From positions 16,536,520 to 16,600,519 of the forward strand of contig NC_089868.1 of the NCBI RefSeq assembly GCF_036373705.1: a stretch of DNA of 64,000 nt, given 5' to 3'. A program made the position numbers and the translations under genes. The DNA is from Amia ocellicauda. Its lineage: Eukaryota; Chordata; Actinopteri; Amiiformes; Amiidae. Below are positions 50,040 through 64,000 of this stretch, in pieces. The notes beneath the pieces are model-generated. The model was not told where the DNA came from. It worked only from the letters and a program-made list of their open reading frames with translations, and searched no databases. How positions within the stretch are numbered: the stretch's first letter is position 1; each line of letters starts with the position of its first letter.

Positions 50040-53000
50040 AAAGATTTGCAATGAACAGGCTTTCAGAGTTTGAAATAAAAATGCATCTCAGGGGTTTCCT
50101 CATCCTCCAAACAAACAGCACACCAAGGTTGTTTAGTCAACCAAAACAAGAGACGTACTCTGCCAGGCCTACAGTTTGATATTGAAAGCGGTGTACCATC
50201 CCACTAATGGTTTACAAAAGGACTTGCAGAAAAAAAAAAAAAAAATCTACATACGCAAATGTAATCACTCTACGAGACATCAGTATGCATGATGTGCACA
50301 CTTAAACAGATGTGCTAATTTACTGACGTTAGGAAACTATTAAAATACACCACACTAGCCATTACTACCGGAGCACAGCATATTGAGCAATGATAAGCGG
50401 GAAGAAGAAAAATCTCAGATTGCATACTGAAGAGGTGTGTGGTCTCCTTAAAGCAGCATCTCGTGCCTCCTACTCCCCGTATCAGAAGATTCCTGTATTT
50501 CAAGCCGTGTTTCATAGTAATTCAAGTTTTTCCCTCATATTCAGACTTGAAACCCTTCATAGTTCAGCAACAATAATCACAATCATTTTTACAGGGAGCG
50601 TACAAGTGAACACAATTTAGTTTGTGCATAATGATGCAATACAGGCCACAAGACACTAGTGTGGAACTTTGTAGTTTGTGATTCCTGACCTTAGAGGGCA
50701 CTGTAGAGTTAAGGTGAAACAAAAGAAAGGGCCAAGATCCACAAATTGATTCAATGTGAATGTCTCCAAAAAGCTGCAATAAAACAACCACCAGCAAAAG
50801 AAAAAAAAAAAAAAAAGCAATTGGTCTCTGTAAATCTTGGAGGGGGGGAGGAATTAAAAAACTTTGGTTGTGCTTCAGCAGTTGGGGACATAATTAAGCA
50901 GGAATTTTCCAGCTAATTTCAGAACCATTTAAGACATTAAAGTATGACGATGCATGCACAGAAACCACTCAGACTGGAGAACTGGACCGTGCAAAAGCAA
51001 GATGGAAATGGGAAGCGTCTGCATCCAATCAAGTGCTTCGCTCCACACTTTGTATTGTAAATATTTAATTGTGGGGGCCAGCAGGGGGGCTGGGAGCACT
51101 GAATCACCTCTGAGTGCTGTGCTGCAAAGAGACAGCCTCCTGCACTGAATACTGAGAGAGAGGGAGGGAGAGGGCGAAAGAGACACTCCCCATCTCTCAA
51201 CTTCTGCACTTCACTGGGCAGAAAGTCTGGAAAGTGACTTGTTAGTCCTATTCATGTATTATTGGCACTTTTGGTGGTGCGACTGCGGTGGCAGTGAAAG
51301 GGGGGTGTAATTGACGCGCCTTTGTGGTCTAAATGAGTGCAGTTCTAACGCATCGAAAGCCTCCAAGGCAGCCCATTCTGTGCTCGAATCGGTGATCAGC
51401 CTCTAATTTGTTCTGTGACCTTAAACATGTCATCTCACTTTATATTCCAACCTGATGACTCGCATCTAGGAGCAACATTTCCAGAGGTCCCATACTGCAC
51501 GTCAAATCCCGATTGAAGGGCTGGGGGTTGCATCTACAGAGCAGCGCGTCACAAACACACTGTTCTGACAGAGGTGTTGCTGGGGAGGCAGAATGGCTCT
51601 GACCACACCTCTTCTGAAGGACATGGTATCTAGGCCCCCAAACCATGTGACTTTCTGAGCCACCAAGAACAATGCGATCTCTGTGGTTTCCATCAACCAT
51701 CAAAGTGAGCAGACAAACTAATTTTACTCCCTGTGGTTAATAATCCTGTTCACTGACAACCCCACACCGTACCTGTTACACCAAACGGCGAATGACCCCG
51801 AGCTCCAGTCTTTCACAAGGCATTGTGATTTGAGGAGGGTCATAACAGCTACACAGTGCTGCTTAATAAGCATGTGTAAAGCCTACTGTACCCATGCCAA
51901 ATCCCACAAAAGGCTTTTCCAGACTAGTTCTGTCAAGAGCTTTTCTTTTTTTTTTTTCTTTAAAGAATCCGACCTCCAATTTACTGCCAAACCCTTCTAG
52001 GCAGAGCCAAAACCGCAGGCCTATCTGATTAAGGGAGTTGAGAGTGATGTCTGTTTTCACTTTGATAAAAGGAGAGAAAGGAAATGGGGTACCCCTATGT
52101 GTTGTGAAATTAGTCCCAAATCAAGTTCAAAGGAAGTTTAGACTCAATAAATAAATATAGCTCATTACCTGATACTGGAAATTCTAAAGTCTTGCTGGGT
52201 CAGAAGTTACAGAAAAACACCTACCTTTATATAGAAATGTTAAAATAACTGGAACATATTAAAGCAGATTCTTACCATAACTGAATTATAACCATTTTAA
52301 GACATCCCTACATAATTCACCATGAATGCAAAACAATTTACAAATGCAGAAGCTTGCCGATATGGTGGATTTGCTTACTCACTGTCAGTAAATATGTTGT
52401 GTATATTTTGTATTAATACTATATTAGTCATGCTTTACATGCACTCAACACGATGAAGGCAGCTTTGATAAAGTAAACGTCTGCTCATCCGCCTTGCCTG
52501 AACTGCAGCTGGTGAGGTCATTTAATTCACTTGGCTGAACTGTGACCTTCAGAATGAAAGACTTCGGTGGAAACGAAGTTCGTTCCAAAAGAGAAACCTT
52601 ATTTGTTTGAATGAGTATCCCAAAATCTGCTGAGCCACCCATAGGTACACTTGAGGAATGTGGGTACAGTACCTGCCATGTGGGGGTGGGGGCTTAATGA
52701 AGCCATAAGCTTAACTTCGCCTTTGTCTGCCTGTAAGGTCACTGAAGCACCTTCACCTCAACATCAGACAATCCCTCCAAACATGGCCGAACAGACAAGG
52801 ACTCAGACAGTCATGTGACAAAACAGGCACGTTTCTATCTGCACATGCTTCGTGCATGCGTTTGACTAAGTAAGTGCGGCGCCAGTAGTGGATTTAATCT
52901 GTACTCCTGAATTAATGTGGTAGTAGTGGCTAAGGGGGTTGTTGGTACTTGAATGATGGCGATTCCCCCACAACAACTGTTCCATCCCGTTGGAATGGAT

Positions 53001-56000
53001 TAAACAGTCAGCTCTCTGTTTACACACTCCGTTAACCAAGGATTAAGGAGACAATGCACAAGTGCCCAGCTTTCAAGATGATCAATACTGGCAAAGATTT
53101 TAAAGACGAGAGGCATTTCTAGTAGGGCCTTTGTAGTTATTGTAAAATAAAAACAGAAAAATCCAACTTTGCAGTTTCCGTTTAATATTTTCTCAAGGCC
53201 TCCAAGCATTTTTCAGAACTACAATTATTGAATTATTAGTGGCAGACTAAACCTCTTTCTTCTTAATGAATCTATTTTGAAACTATAAGCAAATCACATT
53301 CCAAATCATGCACTGAAACCAATGATGTAGAAAGTGTAGCCGAAAAACACTGCAGAGGTCTAATTTAAAGCAGTATGCAGATTTTGTACTGTAATCAAAA
53401 GGTTTGCCTGGAAACCGCAAAAGAGCAACTGACAGCTCACCGAGTCCTAGAACACCTAATCCTGCACACAATGCAGTGCTTTCAGAGGATCTGACAAATT
53501 AAAACAATTGCTATCAGTCCCAGGGTGCACCAGGATGCATGGCTCATTCAATAGGGAATCCTGGGAAGGTGGTGAGGCTATCAGAGAACTTTACCAACTC
53601 CAGTTCATTAGCAAGCACACTTAATTGGCTTATCACAGGTTGCCATGACTAAAATCTGAACCTTGTCAGACAGGGCCCTATATACTTTGTTGCAATCTAA
53701 AAAAGTTCCCAATAGAAAGAACCAAAAAAAAAAAAAAAAAATTGGAATATCGCTTGCGCCTGACATCCCAAATCTGCACAACTGCTTCACACTTGTCTTT
53801 ATGAATAGCTCTCACAGCTTTGCATTTCTCTGTAATTCCCAAACCTGCCGATTTACTTTTAGAAATCGGGCTCGACAAGCGCTACACAAAATGTCATCTT
53901 CCACTTTCAAAAAAGGTATTTTCTATGCAACACAGAATCACCCCGCAGAAATGGCAAAGATCAAATCATAATGCACTTTAATCTGTGCTGGTAACAACTG
54001 GAATGTGAGATATTTCACCCAGCTTGTGTAAGAAGCTTGGGTATACCTGTCCTATCTAACAATTAAAAAATAATACAGCTTCAGAAGTCAGTGTTTTGTG
54101 TGTATATGGATACGTGGAAACCCAGCTGCACTTTTAAGTTACAGGTATTTGATGGTATTAGTGCCCTTAACATGTCAGTAACTACTAAATACTGTAGACT
54201 GAAATAGTCAGAAATGCAAGGATGTGTCATTCACTAAAGAGTTTTAATAGACTAACAGCTCGCTGAAGGATGTGAGAACAGTAATGAGTAGCGAAACAAG
54301 TTTGTTTTTGTTGATTTCACATCAAGAAAACACATTATTTGCCTGTGAGAAAACAGTATTTTATAATAACTTTTTTGGCAAACAATTTAAAATGTTGGAA
54401 TAACTATTTAATATTAGAATTATTAGCGATTTAAGAAAGGAAATGAAACCTTTTTCTCCTCTTGCAAACTTCAAAGTAAAGCCCCAAGTGACCAATCAAG
54501 AACAGAGGCCAGGCATTAAAATAGACACATGAGCTGCACGGCACAAACACTGCATCTGCAACTTGAGAGTAAATGGCGAACAATAGGTGGGCACAAGCTT
54601 TGCAGGCCTCTGACTTATGCGTAAAGGATCTGCCTGAAGGGAGAAGGGTCTGAAGCCTAGATACCAAGCGGCGTGTATATTTAGGTAAAGACGGTAAAAC
54701 GAAACCCCTGGCACGAACCCAGATTCCGCATGAGCAACTGTATACAGTGCACCCTGCGCCACTTCCCTCCCAGGGCCCCCGTCCAGATCAAACACAGCCA
54801 GGCTCCCTAAATGAAAATGAAAGCCCATCCATCTCGCACGCCTGCACAATAGCAGAGAGAGCCGACGAGCAGGCCCCTACAAGAGAAGTACTGCAGTGTC
54901 TAACCTGCAGCAAAGCGGCCTGAAATTGACAGTTGTTCTGCGGCTGACCTTGCCTGCTGTAGAGGATGCTGGGCTCATGAACTCATTTGCACATGACAAT
55001 GCTCTACTGAAGTGGGGCATCTGCCGCTGATAGAAATGAAGAGCCCTCCTCGCTTTCAGACGGGCTTCGGCGGCCTTTTTCTCACAGGCTACCAAGTCCC
55101 GCTTTTGTTACATGGAGTGCCACCCCGGCCTAATACAGCGCAATTACAGCTCTGCCCAATCACACTCGCCTCTCGCCTAATTAAAAATATATATCGCGTA
55201 TGAAATTCTATCAAATTCACATGTGCCCCCCACCCCCGAGGACTGATGTCCTTACCTGTACCCACAGCATTTCAGAAAGAGAGGAACAGGAGGTAGAGGA
55301 GAGAGTAAATTTGTGTTTTTTGTGGACATAGTTACAATCTCGGTTATTACAAGAGGTCTTTTTCTGAGGGGAGAGAGAGAAAAGGCTAAGGTTTGCTCAT
55401 GTGGGTCACTTGGTTCAGGCAAGGGCATGTGCAATTGTTTAAGAATTAACAGAGCAGGTTGTCTGTGCTTTTGAATTTTCGCAGTACATCATAAATAAAA
55501 TGGGCAACTGATATTTTCTGAAGCATGTGTGAATTGCACACTATTTAAGGTGTACAAACAACAACAAAAAAAACATTTAATGCATATGTAGTGGCTGCTT
55601 GGGTCATAAATGCAATATGCGAGTTAAGATGTCCTTAAATGTTATTTTAGTGTTACAATCCATTTCAGGTCAATTAAAGTATATTAAAGTATTAGCACAC
55701 TTTATTATGAAAATACAATATTACATTGCACTAATACTTTAAAAACTATTTACAGTCAAGCTACAGCCTTCAAGATAAAATTCTTTAAAGCCTATTCCCC
55801 CCCCCAAAGCATTTTTACTAAGACTAATCATAAAAATACAAATCAGATCTCAGAGCCCAAGCAGACTCCATGAACTAGTGGATTAAATGCTGAACAACAA
55901 AAAGCAAGTACAACTTTGGGATCAGCCCACAGGCTTCATCCCCATCTAGGCAGCTCAAACAGAGACATGCTCGGGCCCTGCAGGTCAATTGCTAGTGTGA

Positions 56001-59000
56001 TGCAGGGCTGTTTTATTTTTTTTAATAAAAATTGTACGTTTGATTGCAACCTTTTACAATTTCATAGATCTAGAGATGAAGGCGCCCACTTGATTGTGAC
56101 AACAGGTAACCCAGAACCCTGCAGAGTGCTTAAATGACCTTGCAGTCGGTCAGTGCCGATCAGCTCTCTTCCACAGTGACATTCTTTAATAAAGGCTAAA
56201 TTAATTTGCGGCAGTGTGGCAATCATCAAGGGTGCTTTTGCAGACATGTTTTAAAAAGTCATTTGGAGCGCTCAGCCGCCTGCCATCTGTTATTGTAGGT
56301 TGGGATTGGTGTCTTTTCCCCCCACAGTCGGCTTATTAATAGAAAAGGGATACTAGAGGTTTTGTGTCAAGAGTGGATCCAGGACTGTAGGTATGGTCTT
56401 AGTCATCTTTAGGCCTTGGAGAGCAGCTGAGCAAGCTAAAGAAGGGACCCCTCTCTCTCGCTCCCTCTGTGCCATCTGCTCCTATCCCAGAACGCCTACC
56501 CAAGACCAACAAGCCAATCAGAGCCCACCCTTCCCAAACTCTATCCCATTAACCTCTAATCAGCCATGGAGGCCGTTCTCTCCTCTTTATCACAAGCAGC
56601 CAAAGCCCAGAGCTGGGCCAGCAGGGCTTCCAGCCTCCATCTGCTCCAGCAGCAACATAGTTAAACTGCATTGTGGGAAAGCCTGCACTAGCTCACAACC
56701 CCCACTCACCACATGTACCCTCACACATGGACACACACACTGAGCACAAGAGTAGTAGCAGCTCTGTTTCATATACAAAAACAAACAAACACATTTTCAA
56801 CTTTTAAACTTTCAAGATTTAGAATAACGGTTTATGTTGTGTACAAAGGAGCACCTAAACTAACCTAAAAAACCTTTTCATATGTTCACAATACCATGTT
56901 TCATTATTGCATGACTCTCAGCAGCAAAGGAACAGTAAGAAAGATTGGCAGAAATTCTGTACAACACTAGCTTAAATATTGAATTCTGTAACAGAACCAC
57001 TTGAAAAGGAAAATAACCAATTTCCCTGTGCCATAATACTACAATGAGGGCTAAAGCTTTTGTAAAATCCAGGATTTAACATCTGTAAAGAAGCCACTTA
57101 ATTGAGCTTATTTTTGTCCTTGATACAATCATTCATATATGCAGGAGGGAAAATGGTCAGATTCAAATGAATATACACATGCACTGAATGCAGTGAAGTG
57201 AGAACATTAATCATGGATTTATAATGGTTTTAAGCACATACAGATGTCCTGCTTAAGATAAAAGCAGCTGCATTTAAATTTGGACAAATAGAGGGATGTT
57301 TGTTTGTTGTTGCCATTTGTTTTAAACTTCTCAGGCAATGCAAACTAAAAGCAGAAGTACCCACCTGAATATGTATGTGTTCATCTTTATATTATAGCCA
57401 AATTCTGAACAACCCTCCCCTAATACGATTCATCTCATTATATGGTGTACTCAGCGGAGTGCACATCTCCCTCTACAAACTAAACGAAAATGAAAGTGCC
57501 CGATCAATGGTTTCAGGGGAATGGAAATCCATGTCACCGAGGTCTCCTACTGTAGCCTGTACGGCCCTAGCAACAAAAGAGCTCTCAACTACTATCAATG
57601 TTACAGCTGCAAGCCTTCTCATCTGCCATTACTGCAGGAAATTATGCAAACCCAGTGTCAGTGAATACTAAAAATGGCCAAACAAAAATGTAGGAGGGCA
57701 GGTCTTGCTTTCTATTGGCACTTTCTACACAATTTGAAACTTCTTTACAGGATCGATTAATCACACAGGTTTTCAAAGACAAGCTTTTGACAACCAACTT
57801 CACATGGAAGGTTTTGCATCATGTTCCTGCCCTCCTTTCTTGTATTTTCTAGGTGAACACAAAGGATGCCTGTTGATGACAGGGCCAGATAACATCAAGT
57901 CAGCTGCCAATCACAGTGAAGTAGCTTCCCTTCCTCAAGCATATGCACTAAATTAGTTGGCCTTTTGAATTGATATTAAAATACATACTCATCATTTGAG
58001 TTTGCAGGGGGACAAACTATTTTCTCACTTCTTGTGTTTTAAAATATATACAAGTTCATTTATTTTGAACTTTTGCTGACTAATTCTTAGGCTCGTTTTT
58101 AAGTCTTTGCTTTTATTTCCACCCCCACACCCAACCCCAGAGTCATAATATGAATATTTCTCGCTTTTCTGAAATGGCAGAGGAAACCCCAGTTAATTCC
58201 TTGTCTCGGGGTCCTTAACCTTGCAAGCCAACGCTCACTGCAGGTCCGCCACGTGGATAAAAGAGCCAGACGGATACAAAGGGCAGAAAGTGGCATTTAT
58301 TCAGTTTCAACTTGTGATTTAAAACTACCATAATCAAACTGCAGGCAATGGTGGGGGAAGCAGGTATTTTACGAACACAGAAAACCGACTGAAGATTAAC
58401 CATTTTAAATCGCTTTCCTAAAGCAGGTTTTTCCTTTCTTCAGTTCTCTTAAGAATATCCTGTCTGATTACTCCTGGCCTGAAATAGTTACCTATTACTG
58501 TTTAAACAGCATTATGAGGTTTCTTTATGCACAGGCCATTTCAAGCAATTTCTAACAAATTTGCATTGCAGCTATAAAAATGCTATCAGATTGAAAATGG
58601 TCCCGAGATCCAATAAACTAAACACGACTCATGTGTACATCCTGTGTCTAACTACAAGGTTAAATAGTGTCAATATGTAACAAAGGCTTGTCCCAGTGGT
58701 TATTGCTCCTGTAACATTTCTTCTCCATTCTCAGGTGAGCAACTGAACAAAACCTCCCTTTATAGTCCTCCCAGGTTGTATAGTCTTCCTCATAGCATGA
58801 TTTATGACTGAAGCCAGAGCTGCAGAATGTCCGAGTGTTACAGGACATTTAATGAATTGAAGTTTCCTGAAATATTTACTTTATACGCGACTACTTGCAA
58901 ACCCAGAGAGGAGATCAATAACTACCTTTAGGAAACCATTTTCTTTCATTTATTTTGTGGAAATTAACTAACGAACTTACATGCCCATGTACCTAAATGC

Positions 59001-59416
59001 ACACAAAGACCTTTTAGTGGAGCTGGACACGCATACAATGGGAAACCTGCAAGGACAACAGATCGGATCGAGCCTGAAGGTGTATTTTGTGGAGGTTTCA
59101 CTCGGAAGTCACAACTCCCATCCTCCCTTCCCCCTAACATGCCATTGTCCCTTTAACCCATTCTCCCATTGCTGTCTACTGGCTGGCATGCACTGAAGCC
59201 CAGCGATGCACTCCCTCCGTACCCTTAATCTCGCCATGACCTGCTTTATTCCCTATATACCGGCTGCCCACTGAGCCTGGATTCTCAGCCCCTTTGTTCT
59301 CCGCAGGTCTGTCTAGGCCTCAGGCAGGGGCCTGGCTTACTATTGTTGCCCACAAAGCCAGAACAGCAGTTACCAGGCGTCAGCTTGGGAGCGGGGCCTG
59401 CGACCCACTGCATCCC

Positions 59417-59466
59417 AGAGAAGAGAGAAAGGAAGAGAGAAAGGAAGAAAGAAAGAAAGGAAAGAC
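59417..59466. repeat. GAAA/GGAA-rich low-complexity tract
   Basis: A purine-only tract with repeated GAGAAAGGAA units, in zswim5 intron 1. Confidence 0.85.
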
Positions 59467-61420
59467 AAGAGAAAATTGTTAAAGGAATTGCTTCTGGTGA
59501 GAGGAATCACCCAGGTTACATAGTGCCGAACTTTGTGCATAAAATAAAAGGATAGGTTTTACTGATGTCCAGTAATAAAGTGTGTGTATGTACATATACT
59601 CTTTTTCTTCATATAGAGCCAGACTTGTTTTTATTAGCACCCTGAGAGCACATGCTGGATATAGATGGAGATTTCTAATTATCATGAAATGCAGCTCTGC
59701 ATTATATATTTTAGAATTTGAACCAAGAATCTGTTAAATTAAAAAACAAAAGTCCTTGATTTGCAGAATACCACTCATGGAAGTCAATATATCAATTTAT
59801 ATTGTGGAAAAGGATGCTATAGAATGTATATAATTATCAGTCAAATGTTAAATGTAAAATTGTATTAAACTGTTCACAGTGAAACAATTTTAAGGCCAAA
59901 AATTACAATGAAGACGCAAAGAGGATTTTATAAAGCTATCACAACCAGAAAATATGGCAGACAAACTTGAAGCATGCATTTTGGTATTCAACTGCTACTG
60001 GCTGAGTTTAATTACAAACATTTGGGGTGCACATGTAACATGACTGAACTCTGTAAGAACGGAGCGATATTTGAAGACGTGAAACCAGCATTTGGCCATG
60101 CCAAAATTAAATCAAAAGAAGAGAAACACCCAGAGATAGAAAAAGAAAAAAAACAAACAAAAAACAACAGCAAGGTTTCATCTAAAACATCGCGCAAATG
60201 TGATCCTCAGGATCACTGTGTACAGAAAGGGGGTGACAATCGCTAGGCAGCTATTCATATGCTGCCACCATGATAAGACAAAGAAGTCCCAGCTGATTTT
60301 CACAGAATCCCACCACATCACCACACATCACACTGGAGGTGTCAAGGCAGCGTCTTCAGTTATCGAGCCTCAGAACATGCACTGGATTAAAATAATAGAG
60401 AAATAACATACAGGAGAAGGACGAAGAATAAAAAGCAGGTTTGTCCACTGAGTTGGTATCAATGGAAAGCATTTACATGAACGTAAATTTGTGTACGGTG
60501 CACAGTTTAAAAGGTAAACTTCCGAGGCTTTAGTTTAGACAGTCTACACAGGGTCTTTTCATACTGCCACGGAACTCTTTTTTCACACCACATAAAAGGA
60601 TAAATCCACTGGCAGTACACAAGGAGCTGTGTGAACAGGGGCTATTTAGTTACAATGTGCACAAAATAGAGAAAGAAAGGACAGCACAACAGCCGAGACC
60701 TCAGTGAGTCTTTTCATGGTATTTCAAAAAGCACTTTTACACCATCTCACCCATTTTGCTTTGCAGGTCCCCAGATTCAAGAATCTCCTGCTTCTGTCTG
60801 GCAAAGCTTAGATCAACCAGTCAGTTGCAACTGTAATGGAGCTGTACGGCACACTTAAAATGTATGGGATTCATACCTTTTTAATGTGTTACTAATAAAC
60901 AAATGCATAAATAACCTGTTCAGCACCTACTAAATGTGGCGATGGCTCTGTGACACATGCAAAAATTCTGTTAACTTCTTTGTGATCCTAGGAGAGACAC
61001 CAGGATTTTCATCTTATCTCCAAGGCAAGGAAGTGCTGCAAACACCACCAGTCCAGAAAATATCCAATTCAATTCCAACTCATGGAAACCATTTTGAAAA
61101 CAGATTTGAAACCCACTGCCTTAATTCAGAATATAGGCCAACTTCCCCAAAGAGCTAGATTTCCTACAGCATTGTCCTTTTTATAGTAGCGGAACCAGCA
61201 ATTCCCCTCCAGTGCAGACTACTGGTTATTTAAAGCTTAAAGAAAGAGGGGGATTCATCTTTCAAAAAAACTCGCACCTTTCATTTTTATCATTCGCCTA
61301 GACTGGAGATCACAAAAAAAAAAAAAAAGTAATTCCATGCAAATAGACCTTTACCGCCGGGCCTGACCTCTATGTTGTGTTTGTTGTGAAATAAACACTT
61401 ACAGCTGGTTTCCCAGACCT

Positions 61421-61490
61421 TGATTAGAACTAGTCTTGGACTACCCAACCTACAATAACATTGGGTAGTCCCAAACTAGTGCTCATCTCG
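61421..61490. repeat. imperfect hairpin, possible MITE remnant
   Basis: The arm TGATTAGAACTAGTCTTGG and its continuation to 61448 pairs imperfectly with 61461-61490, around a 12-base loop; the inner ACTACCCAA/TTGGGTAGT part is perfect. The left flank GCTGGTTTCCCAGACC resembles the end of a widespread fish interspersed repeat that I recall only loosely. No target duplication was found. Confidence 0.5.
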
Positions 61491-64000
61491 AACTTGAAGT
61501 TACATGACCAAAACATTTGGCTGGCCGCCTCCTGACCCTGTACAAGATATATGTGACAGACACGGCCAAGTTGACTGTGAAATGGTTGGTTTCCAACATA
61601 CTTCTTCTGACAGGACCCTTATAGAGCCATGGAGTTTTGTGCAGTTCAGCCACAGACGAAGCTTTGGTTACGTGAATAAAACTGAACAGGGTGTCCTCTG
61701 AGCACGGAGCAGGTACCACAGCTATCTTGTGTGTCAGTTTTGCACATGAAAACATACTGCGGTAGACTGAAAATGCCTTGGTAAAACACACTGCTTGCCA
61801 TACAAATATTTTTTCAATGCTTTACTTCAAATATTGAATTGAATTCTATGGAATGTGTGTATGGGGAGTTGAAGGTGTTAAGAAAATGTTTAATGTTAAC
61901 AGGTACCTTACACACACCAATAAGTTTGGCTGCTTGTTATTTTATTATTTTTTACTTTTCCACTACTTGAGGAATCCAGCAATGTCATCTATCATTTAGC
62001 CCCATTACATTCTACAGAGCAGGGATACAAGTGACTTTTCAGCAGGATAATACAGTGACACCTAAAGACACCTGTAATGACAATACTCCAAGTGCATCTT
62101 AACAGACATTGAGAGATCAATAAAATAATAACCTCTGCAGAGAAACTGCTTAAAAAAAGAAAAAGTACCGCCTCAGAGTGACAATCGAGTTCACACAGGG
62201 GAAAGAACAATACGCTTTATGAAAAGAATCCTATTTAAGCATTATTTTAAAAGGCTTGAAATTAATACAGGTACTTTAAAACTATGGCCTCTAGTTCTTT
62301 CAGGCTGAAAAATGTAAGTAGCTATTAATCCTCCCTAGTTTCTCCAGCCAAAGGAGCCTGATTATTCATTCAAGCAAAATTTTGAAGAGCAAAGAAAAAA
62401 AGATTCAATAAATGGTACTTAAATACAAATAATGCATATTTAAGCATCAGAATGGTCACGGGGTGGACAATGTGCATATTCATAAACTGCACTTCAACTT
62501 CATTACAAAAGGCTACCCACGGGAGACCAGCATTTTACACTCATCATGAGGTGAGCACGAAAATTACAAAGGACATGGAGAGGAATGAAAACCAAAACGC
62601 TTGGCTCGTTCTCACCCTGCAATCAGCACTGGCCTTCTATTAGCAAGCTCTCGTGTAACGGCTCGTGTCATTAGTACACACTCCGGAAAGTTTAATGCAC
62701 ACGGTAAGTTCTTTTCCGATAGAGCATTAAACACAAATCAAATGGCCCGGCTTAGTTAATCAACTCGAAAAAGCCTGGCAGACTTCAGGCACATTCGGTA
62801 ATCCTAAACAAATAGGGAGGGAAGAAAAGAGAAGATTCTAGAATACACTTTTCAGGAAGCTCTGCTGAAAAGGCATCAGTTGTATCAAATCAAAAGCAAA
62901 ATAAGAATATACAGGTGTTTCAAATGTTCAGGCCTAGTTATTTATTTCCTTCCCTCAACTTATGGTATTTTTCAAGGTTGTTACTATTGTAAAAGACACT
63001 GGATACAAACAACGAATTGTATTCCGTGGCCTGAATGCAGAACACCTTAAAACAAAGCAGCAATCACACGCCAGCTGGATCTATTTAACTTGGCACTGAT
63101 AGCTCACATTCTGATAGAATTTGTTGGTGGAGAAAACCAGCCCTCCAGGTACTAAAAAAGCCCCTTTAAGAACAAAACTAAAGAAAGGGAAGCGATCGGA
63201 ATGTTGCTTTCCTTTCCTTTTTTATCCTAAGTTAAAAAAAAAGTATTTTATTACCATTTTTAAAAGATGTTATTTCCAAGGGAGCTTTTTGGAGTCTAAC
63301 AATTGTAATATAAAGGGAAATAAAACAGCTGGCATGTGTTGACTGCTAACACCCTCCTTTTATACAGAGGTTTTGAACTCCATTTGTGATTATAGCCTCT
63401 CGACTGCCTGGCAGGACATTAAACAAACAGTGGATACTCCAATAATAACAAACAAAATTAAAATGACTACCAGCAGCAGTTTTTTCATTATCCCTGTGAT
63501 GCCAAGGGAGTTGTAATACTGTGCACCCCTTTAGAAATGTCTGGTAATCTATATTTTTGCCTTCCTTTTGTGGCATTTGTGTAGGTTGTATTTTCCCCAA
63601 CTCTTTTTATATCATGACCAAGAATACAAATCTCAAATCTATGATGGCTTTCATTAGCTTTAGGGGATAAGGCTTCTGACAAGCCATTCATAGGCAATGT
63701 ATTTACCTTGAATTGAATTTACTTGATGCATATCTTTTTGCCATTTCAATGGGGAAATCAAATACTTCAAAAAGGTTATAATACAGTATATTGGGAACCA
63801 TTTTGTTCATGGAAAATTAGCATTTGCTGTAGCTTGCACTTAAAACCCGCCTGTGTGTCTGGACTCTATGATGAATTCTGGATCACAAACATCTATACCA
63901 GATCTAATATGGTTTATGAGTGCTGTAGATAATTAATTTTGGAAGATATTCAGTGAATATATTATTAAAAAACATTTTAAAAGGAGCACCATGTCTTCAA

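Overview
Vertebrate nuclear DNA, most likely from a ray-finned fish. All five genes are intron-rich, with GT-AG splice sites, AT-rich introns and GC-rich exons, and their protein sequences are clearly vertebrate. The repeats (the end of a Tc1-type transposon, a CR1-like LINE with a TTCTTATG tail, a hAT-type MITE) fit a fish genome. I cannot name the species. All exon coordinates were read by hand and checked by reading-frame continuity from exon to exon.

Layout, left to right: a Tc1-like transposon end cut by the window edge (1-84); a gene-poor stretch; best4 (+, 3735-7456, 9 coding exons, 495 aa, complete); a candidate snoRNA host transcript (-, about 7940-9135) with two SNORD38 copies; rps8 (-, 9535-13143, 6 coding exons, 208 aa, complete) with one box C/D snoRNA in each of its five introns (SNORD38 twice, SNORD46 twice, SNORD55 once); a decayed CR1-like LINE (about 13620-16455); hectd3 (-, 16710-24228, 21 coding exons, 856 aa, complete); a head-to-head promoter region; urod (+, 25113-30231, 10 coding exons, 369 aa, complete) with a 193-bp hAT MITE in an intron; an intergenic stretch; and zswim5 (-, from 36708), of which 13 coding exons are present. 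The zswim5 first exon lies beyond 64000, so 49450-64000 is intron 1.

best4 is a bestrophin anion channel, rps8 a small-subunit ribosomal protein, hectd3 a HECT E3 ubiquitin ligase, urod the fifth enzyme of haem synthesis and zswim5 a SWIM zinc-finger protein. They share a neighbourhood rather than a pathway: from memory, all five lie on human chromosome 1p34. Compared with that order, the best4-rps8 pair appears inverted and joined directly to hectd3, with the LINE sitting at the join.

The most interesting part is the snoRNA cluster around rps8. Beyond the five intronic snoRNAs, two further SNORD38 copies lie downstream of the rps8 poly(A) signal, between splice sites of what looks like a separate small transcript. 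Other points to check are a GATA/E-box cluster in urod intron 1 and unexplained complex noncoding blocks in the zswim5 introns and the urod-zswim5 interval.
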